A stretch of DNA of 64,000 bases from Saturnia japonica (GCA_033032175.1 CM065308.1:20517590-20581589), one strand, 5' to 3'. Shown: positions 23,690 through 33,879, counted from the first letter of the stretch. Made by a program: numbers and translations. Notes: generated from the letters alone by a model not told the origin.

Positions 23690-24625
23690 CTTTATTTTAG
23701 GCTTAGTCGCTTGGGCGACTATGTTGCCTGTGTAATTTAAACTTCACAAGAAAATTTCCAAACAGCATAAAGCCAATATTAACAATTACTTAACTTAATT
23801 TTAAATAGCTCCCTAGAAAAAAAACATGAAGGGTCGGCCAAAATGGAATTATATATACCAATGTGGAACGAACCAGAAGTATTAAGTTTAGTCCTAGTGG
23901 ATTCACTCCGAACACACACCACCAGAATGTGGTGCACATCATCTATGAGTCCGCAAGTCGGATACATTGGAGACGGCGCTTTACGCATCATAAATGCGAA
24001 TTTTTTCGATGGGATGTGTCCCGAGCGTAATCTCATTCCTGTTATGGCTTCTTGCCAATTAATTGTGATATTTTCTATTCAAGAAGTCTTTAAAGGATGC
24101 GGTTGTATCGTTTTGTACTATATTCCTTTGGATCTAGAGCTTTCGTCGAAGTGTTCTTTCCAGTGAAAATAGCAGTCATTTTTTAACATGTAACATAAAT
24201 CAAAATGCGTTGGTAATACTTTAATTGGAATGCCGTCGGAAGATCCTTGCCTAGCTAAGAGGTCAGCTCTTTCATTCCCGACTATGTTTATATGAGATGG
24301 TATCCACTGCATAACAATTACTCTATTATTCATCTTCAAATCAAGTAATTATTTTAAGATAGTGTAGGCTAACGGTGTTCCTCGAAAAGTCGAGGTACAT
24401 CTAGCTACATGTTGAAGAGCACTTTTCGAGTCAGTTAGTATAACAACTTCTATAGAGTCAGTTGATTGAACAAACGCTAGAGCTTCCGAAATAGCTAATA
24501 ACTCAGCATACATAATTGAAACATTTTCATTAATTTTGAATTTCATAGAAGTTTCGTAATTTGACTCAAAAAATGCGGCACTTATATAATTCCCATCTTT
24601 AGATCCGTACTTACTTCTTTGAAAA
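23690..24625 (-). mobile_element. 5'-truncated LINE with RNase H, inserted in the mariner-like element
   Basis: It lies antisense to the host transposase. On its own strand the 3' end is an A-rich tail (near 23690) and the 5' break is near 24620. CTTACTTTCTTT at the left junction and CTTACTTCTTT at the right suggest an 11-12 base target duplication. The content is an RNase H domain plus a C-terminal domain. Possession of RNase H suggests the I/R1/LOA-type LINE group; the clade is inferred. Confidence 0.75.
23779..24625 (-). pseudogene. LINE RNase H and C-terminal domain remnant
   Basis: Segment 1 (24625-24349): YGSKDGNYISAAFF, where the first RNase H Asp would be in an xDGS context now read as SKDG; MYAELLAISEAL with the catalytic Glu; ILTDSKSALQ with the second Asp. 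Segment 2 (24339-24118): QWIPSHINIVGNERADLLA with the final His/Asp motif. Segment 3 (24036-23779): MRLRSGHIPSKKF, then CGLIDDVHHILVVC, a CX..H..C feature typical of these LINE C-termini. Stops separate the segments. The reverse transcriptase is missing. Confidence 0.8.
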
Positions 24626-25189
24626 TGAAAACGGCGTAATGGTAACTGGGAATGGGGAGCGATATCGTGATATGATTGAAAACTTTTTAACGCCACAACT
24701 GTATGCTTTTGGCTTGATTAACATGTGGTATCAACAAGACGGTGCCACATCGCATACAGCCAGGATTACAATGCAATTACTGCGAGACCTCTTTCCACAA
24801 CAAGTTATTTCAAGAAATGGTCATGTTGATTGGCCTCCGCTGTCGCCTGTTTTGACTACTCCGGACTTCTTTTTGTGGGGATATCTGAAAAGCAAGGTTT
24901 ATGCAAACAAACCAGAAACGCTTGAGCAACTCAAACAAAATATTCGTGATGAAATTAATGAAATACCCCGTGAAATGTGTGAGAATGTAATGAAAAATGC
25001 GATTAAAAGGGCTCGCATTTGTGAGGCTAACAGAGGCGGACATTTATCTGATATTATATTCCATACATAATTGCCGACATTAAATAAAACATTTATCAAT
25101 ATAAGATCCATTCTCTTTCATTTAATCAAAAATTATAAACAAACAAAGTAGTATACCTTCCCGGCGGACAACCTGTATTAGTAGACTTA

Positions 25190-25407
25190 AGCTGTTACCA
25201 ATGAAAATTTTTCAGATTCCGACTTTTCATTTTTACAGTTAGGGACCTCGATTTTTAGGCCACTGTGCGTCGCCTCGTCGCCGCGCCGCGCCGTCGGCAC
25301 TCGCTTTCTTGTCGGTATTTTGGAAAAGATCAAAATGGCGTTACAAAAGTATTTTATTTAGATTTTGTTCGATAAATTCGATTATTATAGAAATAAAATT
25401 TAGTCCT
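25190..25407. other. Short GC-rich intergenic patch
   Basis: GTCGCCTCGTCGCCGCGCCG at about 25270-25290 is strongly GC-rich against its surroundings. No gene can be attached to it. Confidence 0.25.
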
Positions 25408-26062
25408 TTTAGCGGAGGTAAGGAACAGAGAGTAAAGTTCCTCATCCGCCATAGAAAAGGGAGGATCCTCCGGCCAGACGGGTGCTGTCTGGCGGGCAGC
25501 TGCCCCGACTGTTGTAGTTTTTTTTTTTTTTTTTTTTTGAACTGACTACACTGTTAGCCTTAGGGGCCCTATCGTCAGACAGAGCCGCTGCGGCTTTTAC
25601 AGCTTCACCGGACTTGGGGGCGACCGCTTAGGGCACTCAGCCGCAAAAGTTTGTGACGACCCGCACGAGGGTGCCAGAGTGGCCGAACCTCGGCTCGGGC
25701 GGTCGTCGCGAATGCGAAAAAGTCGCGATCTAGCTAATTCCCTAATCTTATGAGAATTCGAGCTAACTAATATATACTCATATGCACGTTCCCCTCCTCC
25801 TGGGAGGAAGGAGTGGACCATGCGTATGTGTATTTGTTAATCGGAATGGTTTTTCCACACTAACTAGCGCAAAAGTCTAACTAGCGCAAAAAAAGAAAAA
25901 AAAAAGGTCCCTTACAGAACCTATGTACCTGTGTGGTGTGCACGTGTGTGTGTTCATACGTGTGTAATGTTGTGTGTGGGTAACTAAGTGTTGCACGTAT
26001 AGTGTCACTTTGTATCGCGCGGGCGGCTGCCTGACCCAAGGGCTTCACACCGAGGAACGGAC

Positions 26063-28966
26063 CTAGGCTTGGGTTGCCGCTAGAGAGGGTGGACGTGACG
26101 GGTGTGCGGGAGCGAAGTTGACCGCCCGTCCTCTGCGGAGAGAACGGTGGTTACGCGGGCGTGGGCGGTGGCACGCTCTGTTTGGAGAGACGGTGTCGGC
26201 GTAGAACGCGTTAGCTTTTTCGGTTTGGTCGGGCGGGTCAGTGAATATATTACGCGGCCGGCGTTTTCTCCGGCAGGCGTTAGGGTCGGGAACATAAGAA
26301 GCTGCCGCTTTTATTAAGGGGTTCGCGTGGTTCGACGCGGTGTCGAAATACGAGCGAGAAAGGTGTTTGGCATATGCATGTATCGAAGGAAGGTCCATAT
26401 CTCTATGGAGATCCTCCATACGAACAAACCAGGGGGCACCGGTAAGGCGGTGAAGAAACTTGTTCTGGATGGCTTGTAAGCGTTCCCAGTTATGACTTGA
26501 CATATGTGCGAACGCAATGCAGCTGTATGTCATAATCGGACGGATACACATCTTGTAGAGCGTAAGCTTGTGTCTCGTGGACATTTTGCTTGCAGCACAT
26601 AACAGGGGATGCAATCGGGCGAGGGTCCAGGAGGCCCTTTTCCTAACTAGATTGATGTGACGTATAAAGGAGAGTCTGCTATCTAGGGTTACACCTAGAT
26701 ATTTGGTCGCCTTTTCCCAGGGGATCGGATTACCGAAGAGTTCAAGGGGATTGTCCTTGAGTTTTTGCGGTATCTGTGTGGCGGTTTGGTCGAAGAACAC
26801 CGCTGCGCTCTTCGTGGGGTTTATGGCTATTCGCCAGTCGTTAAACCACTTCCCGAGAGTGGTCACGGCTCTTTGGATCCTACATTTGAGGTTTCACGTT
26901 TGCCTTTGAGAGGAGTATATGACTGTATCGTCAGCGTATAGACCTACTTCAACTTTCTCTTGAAGTTTTGGTAGGTCACTGACGTACAGATTGAAGAGGC
27001 TAGGTGCCAGGATGGAACCTTGGGGGACGCCTGAGCGTATGGGATGGGGTGTGGATAGTTCACCTTCCACTCTGTAGCGAAAGGTGCGGTCTTTGAGGTA
27101 ATCGCGGATGATTTTAACTAATCTATCGGGGACTTCGTGGGAGTACAGCTTATAGACTAATCCTTCGTGCCAGACCTTATCAAAGGCCTTGGCTACGTCG
27201 AAAAAGACTGCCAGCGTGCGACGGGGTTTGGATAACTCGGAAAAGTTAAACAGAATGTGCTCCGTGAGGCGGTGCACTTGATGAGTGCAAGAATGTCTAG
27301 CACGAAAACCGAATTGCTCAGGCGGGTAGAGGTTTTTCTCCTCTATTACGGATTTGAGACGGTTCAGGAGGATCCGCTCATAGATTTTACCTAGGGTATT
27401 TAGGAGACTGATAGGGCGGTAGCTGTCGGGAAGCGACGTGCTCTTGCCGGGCTTGTGAATACCTATGACAATGGCCGTTTTCCAGACGGCTGGAAAATGG
27501 CAGTTGGCTATGGCTACATTGAATATGCAGACCAATAGAGCTATGAGGTGATCGGGAAGAAGTTTGAGTACTTCGTTCCTGATACCGTCGGGACCTGGTG
27601 ACTTTCTGAGCTTAAGGCTTTTGAGAATGGCAGAGATTTCCTCAGAAGTGACTGGGGACAGGGATTCTGATGCCGGGAGCTTATTCAGCTCCTCCACGCG
27701 GGCTTCGATGTCTCTGACTCGGTCGGTGTTCTTGACGCTGTTCGGGGAGCACTGGCTCTCCAAACAAGCGGCAAGGCACTCCGCCTTGTCGATGGTATCG
27801 AAAGCGGGTGTAGTGCCGGGACCCCTTTCGAGGGGGGGCATGTGAGGTTGGGTGTCTATTTTAAGGGCGTGGGCTACTTTCCAATAAGTCAGATGTGACG
27901 GCCTTAGCCCTTCGACTAAGGTGTCCCATCTGTGACTTTTGAGCTCGGTTATACGGGCTTTAACAGCTCTCTGAAGTGCGCGTAATCGTGCGCGGTTTGC
28001 ATCGGTCGGATAAGAGTCATGCGCACGAGTCGCAGCGTTCTTCTCCGTCATCAACGCTCGCACGTCGGCAGGGAGTACAAAGCGGCGATCGTTCGCCGCT
28101 TCGACCTCTCTCGAGGCCTCTCCGATGCCGACTTGGAGGTGGTCAACTAGGGAGTCGATTGCGAGATCTACGTGCGCAACTGACTCCAACACGTCCGGGA
28201 CCCTAACGAGACTGGGCGAGGACTGCCTATCCGCGAGGTAGTGTTTTAATTTTGCATAGTCAACCATTGTGACTGTAGGAGGGCTGGAGTCATCTATTTG
28301 TCCTAGCTGTAGGATGACCGGGCGATAGTCGGAGTCGAGTTCGTGTACAACCCGAATGAGTCGTACCTGAAGCGCGATATTTTTCAGGAGGGCTATGTCA
28401 AGCACTGTCGGTGTACAGTGATCTTGAAAGTGGGTGGGAGTGGGAGGCGCTATGACGTCAAAGTTTAACTCGTCCGACAACCCTTCGAGAATAACCCCAT
28501 TGCTGGTGTCTCTCCAATTGTTGAAGGACGTGTGTCCACTGTTGAGGTCACCTGCGATAATGACCGATGTGCCGAGCGAGAGTAGCTTCTCTAGGTCAGA
28601 CCTGAGAGGTACTTTCGTCGGTGAGAGGTACGCGGATACGATCGTTATGGACGGATGATCGGTCATTCCTAGTCTACACACGGATACTTCCATATTGGTA
28701 AGTATCGGAGGATCTATCGGCATGCAATACAACGAGCGCTTGTAGTAAATGAGAGTGCCGCCCCCTCGGCCGTCGCGGTCATTTCTAACGATGTTATAGT
28801 TTGCGATACTCGGATTGCGTTTAGCACGCTTTAAGAGCGTTTCCTGTACTAAGAGAACGTCTATTTGGTGATTTTTAAGATAAGTCGCGACAAGATCACG
28901 CTGCGGATATAGGTTCCGCGCATTAAAAAAGGAGATGTTTAAACCTCTCGGCTTGAGTTTAGCCAT
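26063..28966 (-). CDS. LINE ORF2: endonuclease-reverse transcriptase with one premature stop
   Basis: ATG at 28966; 968 codons to the stop at 26063, with one in-frame TGA at 26896-26894, right after the catalytic YADD. N-terminal APE-like endonuclease (residues ~8-220): FNARNL, LLVQETLL, IIAGDLNSGH and the terminal block HCTPTVLDIALL. Reverse transcriptase (~430-700): SPGPDGIRNEVL, YRPISLLNTLGKIYE, FGFRARHSC, FDVAKAFDKVWH, GVPQGSILAPSLFNLYVSDL, YADDTVIYS. The thumb and C-terminus (ATKYLGVTLDSRLS) continue in the same frame after the stop. The reactions are target-site nicking and target-primed reverse transcription. The lone nonsense codon makes it inactive in this copy. The start is set by overlap with ORF1 (ATGGCTAA). 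No RNase H domain. Confidence 0.93.
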
Positions 28967-29915
28967 TGAGAGGCATGAGGTTGGCGGCTTCGCGATCGAG
29001 ACGCTGTAACGTCTCTACGAGCCGGGGAAAGGCAGCTATGGTTTCGACGAAACCGTACTGCTCCATATGGGCCTTGTATGCAAGGATTTCGCGTATCTCA
29101 TGCTCACGAGTGAGCGATAACATAAGGTCATCCATTGTGGTGGCGCGGGACGCTGGAGCGCGTGGTGCTGGGGCGCGGGGCGCAGGGATGTCCATAGCCA
29201 TAAGGGGCTGCGGTTTGGGGGCCCATGCGTTCTGAGTCAAACGCACGGGTTTGGGCTGCACCTGGGGTGCAGGGGGCCTACGGTCGCCTGAGTGCGGCGG
29301 GGGGCAGGGAGGGACGGAAAGACCTCTGGATTGAGCAGAGGTTGCTGCGCCCGGGACCCTGAGGCGGGGGGTGCCCGCTGAGGGGCAGCCTGCCCAGGGC
29401 GGCGGGGGTGCATGGTGTGCGGGGCCTTGGGGCATCCGCGATAGTTCGCAGGATGTCCCTCCTCCCTGCATAGTACGCAGCTCGGGGGGGTGTTAGAGTC
29501 ACGCTGACGCGTGCACTCCCTGGTTGGGTGGTCTTCGAGGCACTTAACGCACCTCGGACGAAGGAAGCAGTTGCGGGCAGAGTGTCCGTACAACTGGCAG
29601 TTGTGGCATTGGGAGGGCTTCGAATTTTTGTATGGAGGCTCTACGGTTATTCCGGAGAGCTCGCATACGATTTCTAGATTAAAGATTTTTTTGCCCTCAG
29701 GCGTTTTATCTAAGATTAAAACGAGCATTGGAAGGGCTCGTTTCTCTTTGTTATACATCCGATGTACCTCTCGGATGGGGAATTTTTGTGCTTCGATGGA
29801 GGCAAAGACTTCCTCTGGTGAGATCTCGACTGGGATGCGCCGAAGCACAACCCGTAGGACACGCTCCTCTTCGAGGGCGTAAGTGTAGTAGGGAATGTTC
29901 CTACTACGGAGGAGG
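28959..29915 (-). pseudogene. LINE ORF1 (zinc-knuckle nucleic-acid-binding protein), truncated and frameshifted
   Basis: The frame from 29915 encodes a PRE_C2HC-type region (VLRVVLRRIPVEISPEEVF, VHRMYNKEKRALP), then three zinc knuckles: CHNCQLYGHSARNC, CVKCLEDHPTREC and CVLCREEGHPANYRGC. It then enters a Pro/Ala-rich stretch and shifts frame at about 29280-29340 into the second segment, which ends at the TAA at 28961-28959. The last codons overlap the ORF2 ATG by eight bases (ATGGCTAA), a stop-restart arrangement. The open frame continues past 29915 into LTR sequence, but that is target DNA, so the true N-terminus is missing. Confidence 0.85.
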
Positions 29916-30229
29916 GACTGTTGTAGTCGGGTTCTTGTACATATACTCAACGATAGAGTGAATTTCTATAGCGCAATGTGGGATAGTAGGATGCGTCCTA
30001 TGTGGCTCGATAGATGTCGCTATGTGTCGCTACGTAGTTGTGTCGATGCGTTGATGCGTCAGTTGTGGCGAGAGATGTCGCTACAGTCCTTAATGCTGCA
30101 TAATTAATTACAAGGCTGGGAGCGTAGATCCAAATTGGTTCCAATAAAACCATATTTTAAAGTAGTTATTATCATAGATGTAGTATCTTGGTTATTATTT
30201 ATTTCGTATAAATTGGGTTCTTCAAGCGT

Positions 30230-30350
30230 ACCGGCATGACAGTGGTGACCGCCGATGGATTTAGATCTCTCGGTGGTCACCGTTATGTTTGGATTGTACT
30301 GTGCTTACCATCCGTGACAGTACCGTCAAGGTGCAGAGTTATTATATTAA
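30230..30350 (+). repeat. Interspersed repeat family G, copy 3
   Basis: CCGATGGATTTAGATCTCTC, GGTGGTCACCGTTATG and TTGTACTGTGCTTACCATCC repeat the core seen at 131-262, ending in an A/T-rich run at about 30345. Confidence 0.7.
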
Positions 30351-30690
30351 AAAATATATAGTAAATTACAACAGTTTGAAAAAACGAATAATTTAAAATA
30401 TTATAAGTAATGGATGTTGCCAGTTCGTGAGATAGTCCTAAAGCGAACATTTTTGCACGAAGCTGAAACATTTGGGCTTATTATTTTACTAAACGGAACT
30501 ACCTTATATTTATTAAAACAATCATCTTCGCTTAACATAAACCGTTTTTTTTTTCTGAGCTAAGCAAGCGTGTGAAGGTTACTAGACGAGTGTGCACCGG
30601 CCGGTGCGCCTCGCCCGAGCATCTAGTGGCAACATACGACTATAGTAGCGTTCTGCATAGAAAGATCTGACATTTAATAAAAGTTACGAT
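30351..30690. other. Intergenic DNA with a GC-rich palindrome
   Basis: No gene. GCACCGGCCGGTGC near 30595 is a perfect 14-base palindrome in a small GC-rich patch. Its meaning is unknown. Confidence 0.3.
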
Positions 30691-30691
30691 G

Positions 30692-31822
30692 TCGATTCTT
30701 TCCGCTACAAAGGACGTAAAGAGCATTTTGAGCAAATTGACTTTTTGATGCACTTTTACCCAGATTTTTATGCACTTTCGTTGTTTTTAAAATTAAGCTA
30801 AGTACAATGATTTACTACTATAGATTTTTGTATAAGTAAACACCATTTTTTGTCGAAACCAGGCCCTAAAACAATATTTTTTTTGCATTTCAAGAGCAAA
30901 TTTAATTGGTACCTTGGTTGTTCCGAAAATTGTTAGCCACAGAATAAATACTTCCTGTCTTTTTTCTTGAAACTATTTTGAATTGATAGCTAATTTAAAT
31001 ACAAATCTCTTTGGTGAAAATCATTGGCCACCTATGTGTAGTAATTTTATAAAATATTTTTAAAGATTATGTTATGTCACTCTTCTTTTGTTTGTAACAA
31101 TGGACGTCTCGCCGGAAGCTTTTCGTGTTATGAGTATTCCTTCAAGGAATCTCACGAAAATCTACAAACTGCATATTGATTTAACCCCAGACCCGGCCGA
31201 CCTATAACTGCAGTACCTAACTCATGAAAATTTCATCAGGGTAGAGTGGCTATTGTGTGGGAATAGACATGAACGGCGGTTTTTTTCGACGCAGTGGACC
31301 AGTAGCAATAATTCCGCTAGAAGATTGTAGAACAGTTACTAGTGAATGCTATTTCGAAGTTTGTCTGCCTTAAGCTTTCGGAGAGTTGAATAGCGAGCGA
31401 CCAAAGAGCGATGTCTGTGCCATTCTTTTTCACCAAGATAACGCGTCCGCTCACACAGCTGCTAGAACCATAGACTATTATTTGAATACTTCGGGGGTAC
31501 AAATGTTACCCCATCCTCCGTACAGCCCAGATTTATCTCCAAGCGTTTTTTTTAATTTCCTACGGTAAAAAAAGTGCAGAAGATGCCATCGAAGAATTTC
31601 ACAGGTTAATTTTCGACCAACCTCAACATAAATATTTTAAATGTTTCGATAGCTCATTCACCCGAATGAAAGGATTTGTAGTGAAATATTTTGAAAAACT
31701 ATAAATAAACTTTATCCATATTCTTACTATTTTTCATTTCACTAACAATTTAGAGTTATGCATTATTTTAGGTTATTATTTTTGCTTATGGACTTATACA
31801 CCTTTTGTAGCGGAAAGAGCCG
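30692..31822 (+). mobile_element. Dead classical mariner (DD34D type)
   Basis: Terminal inverted repeats TCGATTCTTTCCGCTACAAA (30692-30711) and TTTGTAGCGGAAAGAGCCGA (31803-31822) differ at few positions. A decayed transposase lies between them. Its motifs place it in the classical mariner lineage, distinct from the DD41D elements in this window. Confidence 0.8.
31100..31705 (+). pseudogene. Mariner transposase remnant
   Basis: The best-preserved part is 31386-31568: FHQDNASAHTAARTIDYYL and HPPYSPDLSP, the second catalytic Asp and the conserved SPDLSP block. The third catalytic residue is lost (SPSVFF where SPCDFF is usual). Upstream and downstream there are stops and frame changes, with the end reading KNYK near 31700. 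Not functional. Confidence 0.8.
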
Positions 31823-31829
31823 ATATATT

Positions 31830-32206
31830 TTATACCTTTAAACTACCTACCAATTTTAGTTTGTTTCCGTTCCTACTATGACAACGCATGAAATCAAGTG
31901 TAACTAACTATCGTCACCAAAATAAAACAAATGTACAAGAGGTTTAACAAACAACATCATAGCAGACTATATGTTAAAATGTATGCGCTCAACGTATAAA
32001 TTCACTCTCATGGCCTGGATGTTTAGCTAAAACACTGATATTCTAAACGTCTACAACATGACGTCCCTCACAGATCTCTAACATAGGTACCTACATACAA
32101 TTAAATAATAGGTATGTATTTTGTGTCGTAACTAGCTGAATTTAAATTAAGATGAATAACTATGTAACTGTAACTAAGCAACTTTTATTTTTATTTTATA
32201 ATTATA
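31830..32206. other. A/T-rich intergenic DNA
   Basis: No gene or repeat identified. Confidence 0.35.
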
Positions 32207-32210
32207 AATG

Positions 32211-32483
32211 TTTAGCGGAGGTGTGAGGAACAGAGAGTAAAGTTCCTCATCCGCCATAGAAAAGGGAGGATCCTCCGGCCAGACGGGTGCTATGTCTGGC
32301 GGGCAGCTGCCCCGGCTGTTGTAGTCGGGTTCTTGTATATATACTCAACGATAGAGTGAATTTCTATAGCGCAATGTAGGATAGTAGGATGCGTCCTATG
32401 TGGCTCGATAGATGTCGCTATGTGTCGCTACGTAGTTGTGTCGATGCGTTGATGCGTCAGTTGTGGCGAGAGATGTCGCTACA
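32211..32483 (-). repeat. 3' LTR of the TRIM-like element
   Basis: On the minus strand it follows the polypurine tract. It contains the GGATCCTCCGGCCAGACGGG block and ATATACTCAACGATAGAGTG. The translated frame within it is not a gene. Confidence 0.8.
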
Positions 32484-32952
32484 TCACTCCCCTCCGAGAC
32501 TGGAGGTCGATTATAGCAGGTTGAGTCGTCCATTTGTGATGCTTGCCGGGTCAGTGGAGTGTTCCAGTGAGTCGGAACTAGATGCCGCATAGTTCACGGT
32601 GAGTCTAAGCTGTGTGCGGTGATTGCCCCAGTGAGTCGGGATGATGTCGCATAGTTCACGGTGGGTCGGAACTATCTGCGGTGATTGGCTGGCTGCTGCG
32701 TCGACAAGGAGAGAAGTGCGTTTTCTGCTGCTTGCTGACCGGCCGAAGTGCAGTGTGCTGTGCCAAGGTCGCTGAGAAGGCTGTGGGGCTGACCAGGAAT
32801 GCGCGTCCGCTGCATGCTTATGGTCAGGATACCCGTAGTAGCCGTGGATGCTGGCTGGTTGTATTGGACTCGCTGCTCGAAAGCTTGAGGAAGTGATGAT
32901 GACGTAGCTTTGTGAAGAAGGTTGTGGTGACGTATCACGTCGGCGTCACCAC

Positions 32953-33225
32953 TTTAGTGGAGGTGTGAGGAACAGAGAGTAAAGTTCCTCATCCGCCATA
33001 GAAAAGGGAGGATCCTCCGTCCAGACGGGTTTTGTGTCTGGTGGGCAGCTGCCCCGACCGTTGTTGTCGGGTTCTTGTATATATACTCAACGATAGAGTG
33101 AATTTCTATAGCGCAATATAGGATAGTAGGATGTGTCCTATGTGGCTCGATAAATGTCGCTATGTGTCGCTACGTAGTTGTGTCGATGCGTTGATGCGTC
33201 AGTTGTGGCGAGAGATGTCGCTACA
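32953..33225 (-). repeat. 5' LTR of the TRIM-like element
   Basis: It is near-identical to 32211-32483, with scattered substitutions such as CGTCCAGACGGG for CGGCCAGACGGG, so the two LTRs have diverged a little since insertion. Confidence 0.8.
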
Positions 33226-33235
33226 AATGCAATTA

Positions 33236-33879
33236 CAGTGTAAACTCTTTATAACGAAACTCAAGGGACTGAGCATTTTTTGTCGTTATAGAGAGTTACC
33301 GTTATATGGAGTGAACAAAAAAACAACCAAATTAACAAGAATTTTTAATATGTATGTCTTAGATAATAAATACTTATAAATTATTGTTTACACATATAGT
33401 CTGATAACTTTGTCTGACGTTTTTTGCTATGCCAGTACTTGTTTTGTATTATTTTATGTATTCTATTCATATCTAATCTAACACTAATCGCTTTCCGTTT
33501 ACTGATCATGTTAACTGTTTCAAAGTAGGTTTACGACTGATAATACGATAGGTACCCAGTATGCTTGGTCGAAGACCATCACTTCCGAGAAAACAATGCG
33601 TCATACTGCACGTGTTCAAGGCAATTAAGGATAACAAAAGCTAGACCGACCTCGGATGTTTAGGAGCTTCAAAATCTTTTGTTATCTGATAATAAACAAT
33701 AATACCGATAATAAATATTTAAAAAATATGAACACGTTTCTTCGTAATAGAGAAAGGCGTATCGCTATAAAGAGTGTTTCAATATGTGGGTTTTAACGCA
33801 AACCAACCAAGTTGGGCTCACTTCAATGTTATAGGGAGTTTATCGTTATAAAGGATTACGTTATAAAGAGTTTACACTG
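33236..33879. mobile_element. Pogo/Tigger-like MITE, 644 bp
   Basis: Inverted ends CAGTGTAAACTCTTTATAAC (33236-33255) and GTTATAAAGAGTTTACACTG (33860-33879), flanked by TA at both sides. The subterminal TCGTTATAGAGAGTT type of sequence resembles Tigger/pogo ends. There is no transposase. It lies 10 bases from the TRIM. Confidence 0.75.

Larger units (their letters stand above)
23050..25070 (+). pseudogene. DD41D mariner-like transposase, frameshifted and interrupted
   Basis: The N-terminal part is 23050-23415 (start MEKYSINQCV). A frame change near 23350-23370 leads into 23361-23690 (ILHKDLHLFPFKTQ, MSDEAHFHLNG, AMENSQ). The C-terminal part resumes at about 24625 and ends at 25070 (QQDGATSHTA, PDFFLWGYLKSKVY). 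Second and third catalytic Asp are 41 residues apart. The usual SPDLTPLD reads SPVLTTPD. It is clearly related to the intact transposase at 19972-21051 but diverged, so it is an older copy of a sister family. Not functional. Confidence 0.85.
22951..25163 (+). mobile_element. Mariner-like (DD41D) element, broken and split by a LINE
   Basis: Inner terminal repeats match: CGGGAAGGTATACTACTTTG at 22951-22970 pairs with CAAAGTAGTATACCTTCCCG at 25144-25163. The right end continues outward as GCGGACAACCTGTA, but the outermost left bases are decayed. A LINE is inserted near the middle (about 23690-24625). The flanking transposase halves rejoin around EPYF and FENENG. Confidence 0.85.
25518..29915 (-). 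mobile_element. Near-complete Jockey-type LINE, 5'-truncated in ORF1
   Basis: Bounded by a perfect 11-bp target duplication (GACTGTTGTAG). The minus-strand order is ORF1 (from 29915, incomplete at its start), ORF2 (28966-26063), a 3' UTR of about 540 bp and a poly(A) tail (T-run at 25518-25538). ORF1 with zinc knuckles and ORF2 with an APE-type endonuclease plus reverse transcriptase and no RNase H fit the Jockey group. Fragments of its 3' UTR occur at 9294, 10905, 14206, 22110 and 52078, so the family is abundant. Confidence 0.92.
25408..30085 (-). mobile_element. Solo LTR of the TRIM-type family, split by a Jockey LINE
   Basis: Outer half 25408-25517 and inner half 29927-30085 rejoin into one 270-bp LTR (with two small deletions) matching 32211-32483. 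Flanks are GTCCT at 25403-25407 and GTCCT at 30086-30090, a 5-bp target duplication. The LINE entered later, duplicating GACTGTTGTAG (25507-25517 and 29916-29926). No internal region or second LTR is present. Confidence 0.85.
32211..33225 (-). mobile_element. TRIM-like non-autonomous LTR retrotransposon, 1015 bp
   Basis: Two direct repeats of equal length (273 bp, 32211-32483 and 32953-33225) flank a 469-bp interior, and the whole is flanked by AATG at 32207-32210 and 33226-33229. On the minus strand each LTR starts TGTAGCGACATC and ends CTAAA, near-inverted ends (TGTAGCG / CGCTAAA). The interior starts GTGGTGACGCCGACGTGATA, which looks like a primer-binding region, and ends CGGAGGGGAGTGA directly before the 3' LTR, a good polypurine tract. 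No gag, protease or RT is encoded. The interior carries a duplicated phrase (GCATAGTTCACGGTG at about 32587 and 32652). Miniature elements like this are mobilised by an autonomous relative that is not in the window. Confidence 0.82.

Noticed and set aside
28966..29882. Plus-strand frames over the LINE ORF1
   Set aside because: They are shadows of the GC-rich ORF1, with no recognisable domain.
29916..29950. N-terminus of the LINE ORF1 upstream of 29915
   Set aside because: These codons lie in the target duplication and the LTR outside the LINE, and there is no ATG.
30588..30606. Palindrome GCACCGGCCGGTGC as a regulatory site
   Set aside because: A single short palindrome with no gene nearby; could easily be chance in a GC-rich patch.
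33131..33379. 82-codon frame spanning LTR and MITE
   Set aside because: It crosses the boundary between two mobile elements and has no domain.
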